DNA of 64,000 nucleotides from Actinomortierella ambigua. Taxonomy: Eukaryota > Mortierellomycota > Mortierellomycetes > Mortierellales > Mortierellaceae. The notes beneath the pieces were generated by a model that saw only the letters and a list, made by a program, of their open reading frames with translations, searched no databases and had not been told where the DNA came from. Every line of letters starts with the position of its first letter. Position 1 is the stretch's first letter. Positions 31,334 to 42,829 of the stretch are shown here, piece after piece. The stretch spans positions 63,400-127,399 of the forward strand of contig JAAAJB010000009.1 of assembly GCA_016098155.1 (NCBI GenBank). The letters run 5' to 3'. Position numbers and translations under genes: made by a program.

Positions 31334-33658
31334 TTAGATGGCCTCGCGGAGCATGCTCAACACGACTGCAGCCTCCTCGACCTTGCGTCGGAGACGGAAC
31401 TTGCGGGCCCAGAGCCGCTTGCTCTTGCGTGTGCGCTCCTTCCGGTCCTTGTCGTCCTTGACACGACCATCCGGCAGCGAGTCCCACTTGCATTTGCGCG
31501 GGTGGATTGTCGGCGACATGTTGTGAACATTCTTCAGATGCCGGCGCAGATTGCAGTTCTGGTTCTTGCTAGGCTTGAAAGCGCGGCTGCACACCGGGCA
31601 GAGCAACAACTGTGTGTTGTTGCTGTTGCCACCGCCACCACCGTTCGAGGTCGCAGTGGCCATCGACGACGGCGTTCCAGGACCTGAAGCAGACGTGGAA
31701 GAGGACGACGAGGCCAGTGCAGGCTGCGACAACGCCAAAGCAGCCGAAGCCGACGAGATCGGCGACGTCATCATAGCACTGGGCGAGCGGGGCGGTCTTC
31801 CAATCACTACACCATACTCTGTCTTGATGGACATGCTGGAGTGCGAGCGGACCAAGCCACCAGGAGTCGACGGCATCGATGGGCCACCTGAAGACAGTGT
31901 CGAAGTCGACGAGGTCATGGAAGCAAGTGACATGGATGATCCCGTAACTGCAGGGGACATGGATCCATACAGGCCAGGCGAAGGGGAGCGCGACATTGGT
32001 TCGGCTGACATTGGACGACCGTCGCGATCAAGATCAAGATCATGGTCACGGTCCTGCAGATGGAAAGGGAGGTGGGCATGGGCGTGAGGGGGGATCTGCC
32101 GGCGGTGGCCCATCTCCATCACATCGTCCTCCTCATCGTCCTCATCGTCGTCCTCGTCCTCGTCATCACTACCATGCTGGTGATGATGATGATGAAGATG
32201 GTGATGGAAATGGCTCTTGTTCATGGTGTTGGCCGCAGCTGGGTGATGCAGGCGGCTCATCGGTCGGTGTACCAGCTCGACTGGATGACGAATGAGCGAA
32301 GGACGCGTGTGCTGGTCGCGCGCGTGAAAGTCGGGCTCAGATTGACGACGGATAATGCTCTGATGGCCTCCAAGGAGCAGGCTCCGAGATCGGATCGGAG
32401 GAGGCGTCATAGGTCGAATGCTCGAGTCCGATAGAGGCGTCGAGGGTGAGGGCAGGTGATGGTGGTGGTGGCTGTGGTGATGGTAGGCAAAGCCAGGAGC
32501 AGGCACCGGGGAAGGGGAAGCTGAGCCCGTGGGTGACGAGACAAGCGGCGAAGCCATCGAGTGGCGCGAGTGGAAGTAGTCTGTCGCTGGCGTACTCGAG
32601 CGATCAATGGGGCTCTCGGCAGGATAACGGGAATGCTGCTGCTGCTGGGAGTGGTGGCTGTGATCAGCAGGAGTCAGAGGCGCGGTATCATGAGGGTGAT
32701 AACGTGGAGGAAGGGAAGATGGCAAGTTGTTATTGTTGCTGTTGTTGTTGATGTTGCTATTGTTATAGGGCGAACGTGTGGCCGACATGGGTTGGGTCAA
32801 AGCGGAAGAAGAGGAAGAAGAGGAGGAGGAAGGGGAGGAGGAGGAAGTAGTGGGCAAGGGAGTAGAGCGATCATGCTCGGAGGTCTGTCGGTGATGTGGA
32901 TAATGCATAGACGGCGAGTAGTCTTGATCATGATGGCGATACTGTTCCTCCTGAGGCTCGTCATGGGAGAATGAACGTTGGGGCAGAGGGAGGTGATGGT
33001 GCGATGAAGTTGTTGCTGGTAGAGGGGGCAGCTGCTGCGATTGCGGTGGAACATATGACGACGAACTGTTGTTGTTGCTGTTGTTGGTGTACTGCGGTTG
33101 TGTAGGCACATGGGGTTGCGAGTGGCGACGAGGGTGCTCCAGCTCACGCTGTCGTGTGGGCGGGTATGGCGAGTGTGGGCGGTACTGCAGCGATCCGAGC
33201 GAGTGCTTGTGGTGAAGCGAAGGAAGCGTCGGCTTTTGCACTGTCCGCTCCTGGCCAAGCAAGGGCGACCGGCTAATCATCTCACACGGAGTCGATGGTC
33301 CGGGTGATGACGATAGCGAGCGGTCGGAGGATGAGCTATACTGCGTGTGAAGCGACGAGCTCGAGGCGCGGGACGAGATGGACGAGCTAGAGAAGGCACG
33401 GTTCTGATAGTTGAGCGCAGGGGAGGACGGGTTTGGCAACGCACCCGGGCCACACTTGTAGGATGTGAAGCCTGTGTGGATCATGGGCAAGTCCATGGGG
33501 CCAGACATTTTGTTGTAAAAGTGACGGATGGAGTGCTGTTGGTGGTGGTGGTGGTGGTGGGGGTCTTCCGTAGGCTCTGTCGTGTTTAGAAGAGGAGACA
33601 AGGAACGGGGGGTCTTTTCGAGGCGTTCGAACGGGGGGAGGGTGTGGATATGAGCCAT
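31334..33658 (-). CDS. Low-complexity C2H2 zinc-finger protein, probable transcription factor
   Basis: A single-exon ORF of up to 774 aa (an in-frame Met at residue 51, 'MSGPMDLPMIHTG', is an alternative start and may be the real one, since residues 1-50 include a His run encoded by a CAC microsatellite). Most of the protein is disordered: poly-Ser, poly-His, Gln, Asn and Pro runs and a 17-residue acidic stretch near residue 515. The only folded-looking part is near the C-terminus: 'LLCPVCSRAFKPSKNQNCNL' and 'RRHLKNVHN', giving C-x2-C-x16-H-x4-H, followed by 'KCKWDSLPDGRVKDDKDRKE' and a strongly basic tail (R/K at about 740-765) that could bind DNA or act as nuclear signal. The linker of 16 is four longer than the classical 12. 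I infer a nuclear DNA-binding regulator; no target can be named. Confidence 0.75.
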   Translation of the reverse strand: MAHIHTLPPFERLEKTPRSLSPLLNTTEPTEDPHHHHHHQQHSIRHFYNKMSGPMDLPMIHTGFTSYKCGPGALPNPSSPALNYQNRAFSSSSISSRASSSSLHTQYSSSSDRSLSSSPGPSTPCEMISRSPLLGQERTVQKPTLPSLHHKHSLGSLQYRPHSPYPPTRQRELEHPRRHSQPHVPTQPQYTNNSNNNSSSSYVPPQSQQLPPLPATTSSHHHLPLPQRSFSHDEPQEEQYRHHDQDYSPSMHYPHHRQTSEHDRSTPLPTTSSSSPSSSSSSSSSALTQPMSATRSPYNNSNINNNSNNNNLPSSLPPRYHPHDTAPLTPADHSHHSQQQQHSRYPAESPIDRSSTPATDYFHSRHSMASPLVSSPTGSASPSPVPAPGFAYHHHSHHHHHLPSPSTPLSDSSIRPMTPPPIRSRSLLLGGHQSIIRRQSEPDFHARDQHTRPSLIRHPVELVHRPMSRLHHPAAANTMNKSHFHHHLHHHHHQHGSDDEDEDDDEDDEEDDVMEMGHRRQIPPHAHAHLPFHLQDRDHDLDLDRDGRPMSAEPMSRSPSPGLYGSMSPAVTGSSMSLASMTSSTSTLSSGGPSMPSTPGGLVRSHSSMSIKTEYGVVIGRPPRSPSAMMTSPISSASAALALSQPALASSSSSTSASGPGTPSSMATATSNGGGGGNSNNTQLLLCPVCSRAFKPSKNQNCNLRRHLKNVHNMSPTIHPRKCKWDSLPDGRVKDDKDRKERTRKSKRLWARKFRLRRKVEEAAVVLSMLREAI

Positions 33659-35578
33659 TCAAGACGTGTGGTGTGGTGTGTCAAGGGTGTGTAAGTTGGG
33701 AAAACAAGAAGGATGGAAAAGGAGGAGTGAGGATCACAAAAGAAAAAAAAAAGGTCGAACGGGGGGGGGGGCGGAGAAGGGGGAGAGGAAACAACACCCA
33801 AGAGAAGGGAAGGGAAACGGCTTGTTGGAGACCGAGAGGGGGTTGACCGTGCTTATATTGGTGCCAGAGAGAAACTTGGAGTGTTTTTTGCTTGGCAGCT
33901 TGGTTGGTTACTTGACTTGCAAAATGGCGTTGCGTGGTGGACAAGGAGGACCCTGAGATCTGGAAGGAAGGATCTGTCGGAAGGAGAAGAAGAGGAGGAG
34001 GATTGGGGTAACGGAGACGACGATGGTTAGAGTCAGAGAAGAAAGGCGGCCAGGAGGCTTCAATGGCAGGACGATAGAAGATCAAACGAGTCGTAAAGGG
34101 AAACAAGAGAGGATGGAGGTAGAGAAGGAACAGAAGGAAGGAAAAATAGAGACACAATGGAGGGAGGGAGGGGGGGCACAGTAAAATGACTGAGGGGGGA
34201 ATTTGTTTTTTCTCCTCTAAAAAGGTGATGGTGATGGTGATGGTGATGGTAGTGACCAGTGATAGGTGGTAGCTGATATTCAGGTCACGGAGGAGATGGT
34301 TCAGGAAAGGGTCACCGGTTGTGAGTGGCAATAGCAGTAAGCGGGGGCATCACAAGGTAAGCAGAAGAAAAAAAAAGGTGTGTACCCAAGTACCAGTGTT
34401 ACGCCAGCTAAATGACAGACAATTGTATGTGTGTGTGTGAAGGAGAAGGATAGAGTAGGAGAATGGGATGGTCGATGGTTGACAGTCGATGATGCAGAAG
34501 ACAAAGAAAGAAAAAGTGAAATATAAACACAAATACACAAAGAAACAAAAAAGAAGGAAGCTTTGAAGGGGGAGGGTGACGAAAGGGGTGAAAAAGTAGA
34601 CGATATGGAGTGGCCACATACGGCTGGGGGGGAGAGAAGACTAAAATATTTCGATTGTCCTTTGTTCAGTTCGTCCTGGATGCAGCAGTGCCCTGTGCAT
34701 TGTTCAAACAGTGCAGAGGGGTGAAAGGAGACAAAGAACAAAAACAGCTGAACACAGACAGTGCAACACTGGGAAGGGAAGAGGGAAGGGAAAAAAAAGA
34801 AAGGGGTACGAGGGGGAGAGATAGAGAAACAGAAGAGAAAAAGAGAGAGAAGGAAGGGGGGGGGAAGGAGGATAAAGAGAAGAGACAAAGGGCAGCAGCA
34901 GCAGCAACAGCACACAAAGAGACAGAGAAGATAGCATGCTAAACTATGTGTCTTTAGGCACCGCTTCATCCGCATTTAGCATCCGTTTATCACCATTGAC
35001 ACGGAATAAGATCGCGACAAACAAAACGGGATGTGCTTGTGATCGACTGCGACTGGGGCTGCGTGCCTCAACCCAAAAATGTACCACTTAAGAAATTTAT
35101 GTCGCGAAACAATAAGTGGCTGTAGGGGTCAGGGGAAGGTGGGGAGGTGGAGGAGGAGGGACCATGGTTGATTAGGAAGGAGAAGGGGAAGGGAGGAGGA
35201 GGAAGAGTAAGGGGAAGGGGTGGGGAGAGAACTGGGCATGAATTCCTGATACCCATTGCCTTCGTCGAATTGCAACATGTCTGTACATGTAGAACAAACA
35301 AGAAGCGGTGCCGACGATTTGGGTGGATGTAAGGATAAAGGTAGATAGATAGACAGATGGATGGGAAGGCAAACAAAGGGCGAGAGGAGGGGTCGAGTAC
35401 AAAAGAGTCCTTACATGAGAGATGGAGGTAGAAGGAGAGCGAGCAAGCGAGCGAGGATAGAGAGCTTGTTGGCTGGAAACGAGATGGGAGTGTGTTCGGG
35501 TGTGGAGACTAAAGACGCGGTGTCAGAGTGGCGGAGTTGAGATGAAATAGGCGTGGAGAGAAAGGAAGGGGGAGAGAG

Positions 35579-35609
<31 letters not shown>

Positions 35610-35640
35610 GGAGGTGGTAGACAGGGTAGACTAGACAGTC

Positions 35641-35700
35641 GGTCAGGTCGGGTCAGGTCAGGTCGGGTCAAGTCAGGTCGGGTCAAGTCAGGTCAAGTCG
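35641..35700. repeat. Tandem pentamer array (RGTCR)12
   Basis: Twelve head-to-tail 5-nt units without interruption, each R-G-T-C-R: GGTCA, GGTCG and AGTCA/AGTCG variants. It lies about 2 kb upstream of the zinc-finger gene. The reverse complement is (YGACY)12. Confidence 0.9.
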
Positions 35701-35893
35701 GGGTCCCACACGGAGAGAGAGGGGTGGGGTGGGGTGGGCGCGCGAGAAGAGAGGAATAAATGGAAAAGACGGGAACAAGTTTCAAGAAGAGGAGAGAAGA
35801 AAGAGAAGAGGAAAAAGAGGAGAGGAGAGGAGAGGATTTGAACACGACAAAAAAACAGGAAAGGAAAACAGGAAGCTGGGATGGGACCCAAGC

Positions 35894-35901
35894 TTTATAA
35901 A
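35894..35901 (-). promoter_or_regulatory. Candidate TATA element upstream of the zinc-finger gene
   Basis: TTTATAAA in otherwise GA/CT-rich DNA. Used on the minus strand it would start a transcript with a leader of about 2.2 kb before the zinc-finger ORF. This is inference and the element is palindromic. Confidence 0.25.
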
Positions 35902-36008
35902 CGATTGAGCCGACGAGGAACACCAGGCAGGTGTTGACTATGTAGAGCTGTATCGTGGGGTTGAATAGAGCGTAGAAAGAAAGGACAGAGAACGAAGGGA
36001 TGAACTGG

Positions 36009-36040
<32 letters not shown>

Positions 36041-36701
36041 CCAGGTTGGGAGAAAGGGTGAGTGAGGAGGAGGAGAGAGAGGAGTGACAGAAAGGACTCA
36101 CACACGCACACACACAGACATACTCACACAGACCTGTTTGCACAAACACACACACACACAAAAAAAAAAGAGGGAGGGGGAGAGAGAAGAGGAGAGAGAG
36201 AGAAAGAAAGAGAGAGAGAGAGGACAGAAAGAAAGACAGAGAGAGGAGAGGGAGGATTGAGGGGACGGAGAGCACCGCACGAGCTGACCTGGAGAACTGC
36301 ACAGAGAGACAGAGACAGAGAGATAGACGACAGAAAGACAGGCAGACACACAGGAAAGAGGGAGGAGGCAGGCAGACGGTGAGCAATGCCCCACTACAGA
36401 AAGACAGAAGCGGGTGCGTGTGTACCCAAACAAAAAAGAGAACACACAGACAGTCAAAAGTAGTAAGCAATGAGTTAAAGTGAGAGAAAAGACGTACGAC
36501 TGTAGAAAAAAAAACAAGGGAGGGGAGGGATGAATCGACGGAAGGGATGACGGACGATATGGTTTGCAATTACGGGACAAAAAAAGGACTTTTTGTTCTC
36601 TTTCCAATGCTGGAAAGGGGGGGAAACGCACCAAAACGATCAAACGAAACGACCGGACGAGGGATGAGGCACGAGCAGCCAAGCAGGCAGATTTTTAAAC
36701 C

Positions 36702-36727
36702 GGGCAGGCAGGCAAGCAGGCAGGCAG
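36702..36727. repeat. (GGCA)n microsatellite
   Basis: GGCAGGCAGGCAAGCAGGCAGG-type repeat of about six units. Confidence 0.75.
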
Positions 36728-37774
36728 ACTGAGTGGATGGCCAGTACAAAGGAGGGCGAGGACGGGCACGAGAAGGAGGACGAAGAAGAGGTTGAGGAGG
36801 AGCAGTCATCAGAAGAAGAAAGCGTAGACTCATTCACACGAGAACAATGTTCGGCGCATCTTCAACTCCCCCTCCCCACCCTCCCCTACACACCCACTGC
36901 CCCTCCATCTTCACTGTAACAGAGGAAAAAGAGAAGCAAAAAAGGAAGGGCACGGGGGAGAGAGGGGAGGTTGTCCCGTGCGACGCGAAGGCTGAGTGTA
37001 CCCACATCTCCGTTCAACTCTCGGACGCTGGAAGAGCGACTTCCAGCACACAACAATAACAACATCAACAACAACACAGCATCTGAAGCACAAACAAGAA
37101 GCAGCAACACGGAAGACAGACACCCCGACAAGAGGAAGGAGGAGGTGGAGCGTCGTAAGTACTGTTGGTGGAACAACAGCGAGCATAGAATGATGAAGGA
37201 GGGGCACAAGGTGAGGGAAGGGGAAGGGGAGAACGAGGACGAGGAGGACGAGGATGAGGAGGGGGTGTGGGATGTGCATCCTTCCCTTCTCTCTGAGGGT
37301 TGATCCAAGCGCACAGGGTACAAAGCCGAGAAAAACGCACACACAGAGAGAAGACCAGAAATAGGGACACACAGGAACGAACGAGGGGTGGGTGATACCA
37401 ACTGAAAGCCGCAGAGAAGCGATAAAAAAAAAGAGTGACCTGACTTGAAGCCGTGTTCTCAACCCACATCTCGTTATTGTTGCTGTTGTTTTGCTGCAAA
37501 TCGGCATCCCTTCAAAGTGTGGCGACTCTGCATCACCATCGAGCTCGAGCCAAGGCAGGGAGACGCGTCAACACAACTAAAAAATAACAATAAAGCAGAA
37601 GAAGGGAAGGGGTGGTTGGGTGGGGGGGGGGAGGGAGACCCGCGGACCAACAAAGAGAAGAGTGGATGAGACGGGCACCGCAGTGCTTGGAGGTTGAATA
37701 ACATATTCAGGCATTTAAGCATGCCTGATTAGTGTGTGGGATGCTGCAGTCCATCCCCGGCACCCATGCGGCAT

Positions 37775-37832
37775 TCAAACACACACACATATCACACACA
37801 CACACACACACATTCACACACGTTATATACGT
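37775..37832. repeat. (CA)n microsatellite
   Basis: CACACACA tract with interruptions by TAT and TTC. Confidence 0.8.
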
Positions 37833-40783
37833 CCATGTACTAGACGCATTCACATAAAAAGTATCTATTGATAGCTGTAAGAAGACAGAAATATATAAAC
37901 TATTTAATTCTTTGTCACAACTGAATAGGATGGATGCCCCAAGGAGAAGCAAAGTGAGCGAGCTCGTTCGAAATCATGGCTAGTTTGGCTCCTCATGAAC
38001 GTAAAAAAAAGGGACCTCCTTCTCCTTCACGCTTGCCATCAAGCTTCTCTCTTGTGTTCGGTCCCCTTGTTGCCCTTCATAGAGTCTATTTCTCTAGCTT
38101 CAAGTACCGAATTTGTTCATACCACTCTTCGCAGGTACCATCTATCCCTTTTACGTTCTTCAGAATAAAGGGAGGCAGTAAAGCTTCAGGCTATTTCTTG
38201 TATTCAGTGCATGCGTAGAACCCAATTAGCTGGTTCAGTGAACCCAAGATGCTTGAGCCAGGGAGCGCCTTGGTATATTTCCCCTCTCCCCCCTAAAAGT
38301 CGTTCCCCATTATGACGCGCGTCTACCACAAGCAAAAAAAAATAATGCTTGTGTTAGCCATTTGTCATTGCACGTTCGTTTAATTACTTTCGACTCAATA
38401 TTCTCCGGCGAGCCTGGAGAAAGACTTTCTAGCATCTGTGGGTTCACGAATGTGTATCTCGGAGGGGTGGAATCGCATTAAGCAAGGCGAGAATGGGATG
38501 TGGTCGTGCTTGCAAATACTCTAGAAATAGCAGGGCAAAAAGTTTTTTTTTCTTTTTTTCTCGCAGGGGCTGAGGCACGTTGAAATTGTGGGGAGGCGCA
38601 GGAAAGAGAAGTACAGGGGGTGGTGGGGGAGAAAAAGGTGCAACAGACATAACAACAAGCAGATGCGGATCGGGTGCATTTTTTCCTCTGGTTTACCTAT
38701 TCTCTCTTCCCTCTCATGCTTTGCTGAGCCATTCCAAGTGAACACAGGAAAAAAAAAAGAAAGCAGGGAGTGGTTAAAACGTCGAGCCAGGGCATCCACG
38801 CACAAGCAAGGGAAAAAAAAGAGAAAAACAAGCAACACAGAAGGTAAGTCCTGCTTAGCATCAGCTCAGAACATGCATGCCCCCTTCCCCCATGCACAAT
38901 CATCCACACATCTAGCATTGAGAGAGCCAAATGATTGAACTGAGAGCGAGTACGGCGTGCAGGGGGGGAAGAGAGAATGGCAAGGCATGATAACCACTTG
39001 CTGCACAGGTAGAGTGTTTTGACGATGCCAATGCGTCTATGTTCGTTGAAGAAAAGAAAGGGGGTGGATAACAACCTTGGAGGAGGAGAGGAAAGGCCCT
39101 TGTATGCGCGCTGGAATATGCCGTGCTAACTGAAAGGACAAGGACAAGAGAGGATGGAAGGGGGTGAGGGTAGGGACACACGAAAAAAAAAGAGGTCGAG
39201 GAACAGGACAAACATCGCAAGACTCTAGGAACACATTGTTCCTATTGAACGCGCGAAAGGGGCTACAGAAAGGCTGGTGGAAAATGAACTAACAGTACTC
39301 GGAGTGAGGCAGAATTTTTTTTCTCATTGGGCAGGGGAGACAAGGTCGTAGTTGAGGGGACAGACGGAAGGACTGGACAACAGATTCTTGCCTATGTAGA
39401 CAGGTGTCTCCTCCAGAATTTCCCTCGCAGCCTCATGGCACCCGATCGCCCCTTGGTGCCGCCCTCATTGGTGCCCCAGTACTGCAGAGATTTAGGAAGG
39501 ATTAGAATAGGAGCGTGTCTGGAGTGCCTCAATAAATGAATGACGGCTCGAACAGAAATGAAGCCACGGTGGGGGGGGGTGTTACTATTATTCTCTATCA
39601 CTTTGCGCACTCTCCTTCGCTCAGTCTATGTGTGTCTCCCCCCTCTCCTTTTTCCATTCCCCTCGACTTACTCTCTTGCACTGTCTGTTTTTACGTCTGT
39701 CTCGCGCTCTCCGTTCGGGGCTTTCTTTATTGGTAACTGCACTTGTCAAACAACTATCTACACAAGAAGAATGCTGATCCCGCTGTTCTATCGAGGCAAA
39801 AGGGTGTGACAGCACACTGCAGCTCTACGCGTCATATCCACTTGCCTACTACCCTACCCCCCCTCCTCATGGCTTGAAGATATAGCCACCACACGTTGCA
39901 GGTGGTGGGGAGTAGGAGGAGGAGGGGGAAGGAAGGAGGGAGGGAGAGAGGGAGGGGGTGGGGAAGAAGTTTGGACCCAAGAGGAACGTGTTTTCTCTCT
40001 TGTTACTGCTTACGCACAGGGCACTTTCTGTCTGGAATGAGAGCTATGCAACGTTTTGGGGGAGGGGCGGAGGACCAAATTGAGTCGATCTTGTCGCATC
40101 GAGAATACGCTTTGGTACCAAGTGCCAATTAACTCTAATTTCGCCTGGATGGAGTGGTGGGATATATCATTGACACACGCCCTCATATTTGGAACAGCAC
40201 ACGCCGCTACGACCCTGAAGGCAGTAATATAACACTCAATGATGCACAACAAAATCTAGATGAGCTGGAGAGATGAGGACCTGAATGGTTAAGGGTAGGT
40301 AGAGGAGGAGGAGGAGGAAGAAGAAGAAGATGAAGAAGAGGAGGAGGAGAAAGAGGAGGGGGGAAGGACAGAGCGAGAGGGACAGAGAGAGAGAGAGAGG
40401 AGAGACGGTGATGACAAGGCAGAGTGGTCCGCAAGAAGGGGCAGGAGGATGGAGGAAGAAGCGGAGAGATTCAGCGCACGTCAAAGGCAGACGAGCGACA
40501 GCGACCATGACGGTGGCAATCAGACAATGGACAAACAACATCAAAGGGTTGCGTAGTGCAAGGGCGATCCACCATTTTGTACAGAGAAATTACGCGTTTC
40601 ATGTCTCAAGGCACCAACCTTGACCCACCCCTTGGTTGGGCTGAGGGGAGGCAGCCTTTTGTTGTTGTTGATGTTGCTGTTTCCCAGCTCCCTTCTCCCC
40701 CCTATTTCTCTGCTCACTCACTCGCACACTCTCTCTGTTCTCTCTCTCTCTCTCTCCTTTTGCCTCTTCTTGCCCCTTCAACT

Positions 40784-40862
40784 CTTTATTGTCTATGTTG
40801 TTGTTTACGTTGTTGTTTATGTTGTTGTCTGCGTTGTTTACGTTGTTCTTGTTGTTGGTGGT
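40784..40862. repeat. GTT-rich imperfect repeat
   Basis: About twelve units of GTTGTT/ATGTTGTT/ACGTTGTT in a row on the plus strand. Confidence 0.7.
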
Positions 40863-42829
40863 GCTTGCAAGGTGCCAGGGTGCGCGTGACGAGGGATAAA
40901 GAACAAGAGCCGAAAGCGAGATGACCAGCGCGTGGCTGGCGAGTGATCGATGGGGTATTTGCATGGATAAAGTGGTGGCGCATGAATGAAACCAAACCAT
41001 GGGAAGGCAGTAGTCCCATCTCAACGAGAGCACGGAGATCTGCCCCCCCTCTCCTCGGCCAAAAAGGCTATGAAGTCAGTGATAAAGAGAAAGGGGGGAG
41101 GAGCCAAAGGTGAGGGAGTGGAGGTGGGGGAGGGGGGAGGGGTAAGGGCACTGGGTAGCAGATGCGTCGCACCCGTGCAAATCCGAACCATGTAACAGCG
41201 TACAAAAAAAAGCAAGCATCGAGGGGTGGATTACTCCCGTCGACTGATGTACTACGTACAGCTGAACGTGTAAAGCCGATTGCATCTCCCTCATCGCAAC
41301 AGGAGCAAATCACCCGCAAGCAGCATCATCAACAAGAATGCCTTTGAGACCAAAAGATGAGGGGTTGTGGGGTGAGAGCCAGTCGAGTGGGCATAAATTG
41401 CATTTGTTGTTGCATGCCTGTCAAAAGTCTTCTGTTTGGCTATCTATAATCTAGGGAGGACAGACAGGCTTGCGGGGGGGGGGTTGGCAAGGAGCAAGGG
41501 AAAGAAGGATTGGGGGCAATGGGGTAGGCAAACAACAACAATAACAAAAAGTCAGGGGGGAGCGACCATCCATCTCGTTCGTTTGTTGTTCTGCGCATTT
41601 TCTGTGTGGTAAGAGAAAGAAAGAAAGAACACTCCAGGCCGGCATATTGTCTCTCTTCAATATCCATAACATGTCACCCAACACTGCCTGTGCAAACGGC
41701 CAGCACGGTCGCCTGTCACCCAGGTGCCGTATGGCGACCTAACAGTGAAAAAAAAATACGATGAAAGGCTTCATGCAGGCTGCATGCACAACCGTGTCTC
41801 ATAGTTTGACCGTTGGATAATGACTATTGTCCAAGCGTGAACGATCGTGCAGCAAGCTCTTGGGCACTCACTCTCCACTTCCTATACATATTTTATTTAA
41901 ATTGGCTTATTCACCAGAGCATCTCTATTCAAGGCAGCTGATAATCAAACGTCTATTGGCCCTATGCACGACCAAACCGTTTATTGAACTCTCCTTTTTA
42001 CTCTGTCTTGTAACGGCTGGGTTTAGCTCGCCTTACGTTCAGCTGTCAGTTCAGGTAATCAAGCTTTTCCGCTTTTTGCTTTGACAAAGACTGTGCCTGG
42101 GTGTGCCTGGATGTGCCTGGACAATTTGCTGCCCATTTGACACCTCCTGCTTTTTTTTTCTTTCTTTTTTCTGTTTTCTCTTTCCAGAGGCTTCCCTTGA
42201 GACACTTTCATTCATTCAACCGTTGAACATTTGGAATGCTACTCTGTTCATCCAAATCACGGAGGTGTGGCGTTTAGGCTACGACTAGCCACCACCACCT
42301 CCATTGAGAGCGAGTGAGTGAGCAGTCGATATGCATCTTTCCCCTTGGAAGCATGAAATCATATAGACTCCAAGAGAGTGAGAAAGAAAGAAAGAGAAGG
42401 CCAAAAAAGAAACATAGACTAAAACTAAACAGAGGAGAGCAAATTCCTGCAGAGGATGGTTGTTGTCTCCTGACAAAAAGTTAACACGTTCAATAAAGAG
42501 AGAACGGTGCCCATGCATGGTCTGGATTTTTTTTGGGTAAGCATTTCAGCCAACTCGTCTGGTGGATGAAGGGTCGTGGTCGCGCTCAATTGTCGAGTGC
42601 TGGTAGGGACACCGAGCTGTGCAACGATGAATCGGAATCCACGCGTCACGCAACGCGAAAAAAAAAACCACCTCGAGAAGTGTGGTCGGGGGTACTCTTA
42701 TCGATTATTTTTTCCCACACTTGACAACCTATCCGAGACTTAAAGTTCCCCCCCCCTGTCCCCTGTCATGACTCAGAGAGGGCATTCCGCACAGTTGCAT
42801 TCCTCCATAACAACGATTCCATCTTTGCA

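Larger units (their letters stand above)
35575..36262. repeat. GA/CA microsatellite cluster
   Basis: (GA)n at 35571-35611 and 36013-36040, (CA)n at 36098-36160 and further GA-rich DNA to about 36250, all purine-rich on the plus strand. Confidence 0.8.
33659..42829. other. 9.2-kb region without convincing genes
   Basis: From 33660 to about 37400 the plus strand is almost all purine with GA, AAG, GGA, ACAG and CA microsatellites, i.e. CT-rich in the sense of the zinc-finger gene, as if an extended promoter and leader. From 37700 to 42800 composition is more normal, with A-rich runs, a GA-rich patch (40280-40410), GTT repeats (40784-40860) and three 10-nt copies of GTGCCTGG(G/A)T at about 42094-42119. 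Long ORFs here (up to 224 codons) are Cys/Ser/Leu/Pro or Arg/Glu runs and were rejected. A patch at 39330-39540 has protein-like composition on both strands but no recognisable family. Confidence 0.65.

Noticed and set aside
34301..36682. Long minus-strand ORFs (up to 224 codons) with Cys, Ser, Leu and Phe runs
   Set aside because: They are translations of CT-rich microsatellite DNA, lack domains and splice structure, and have no balanced composition.
40784..40862. Regular GTT-type repeats considered as a CRISPR-like array
   Set aside because: Units are trinucleotide-based and contiguous with no spacers, and the genome is eukaryotic.
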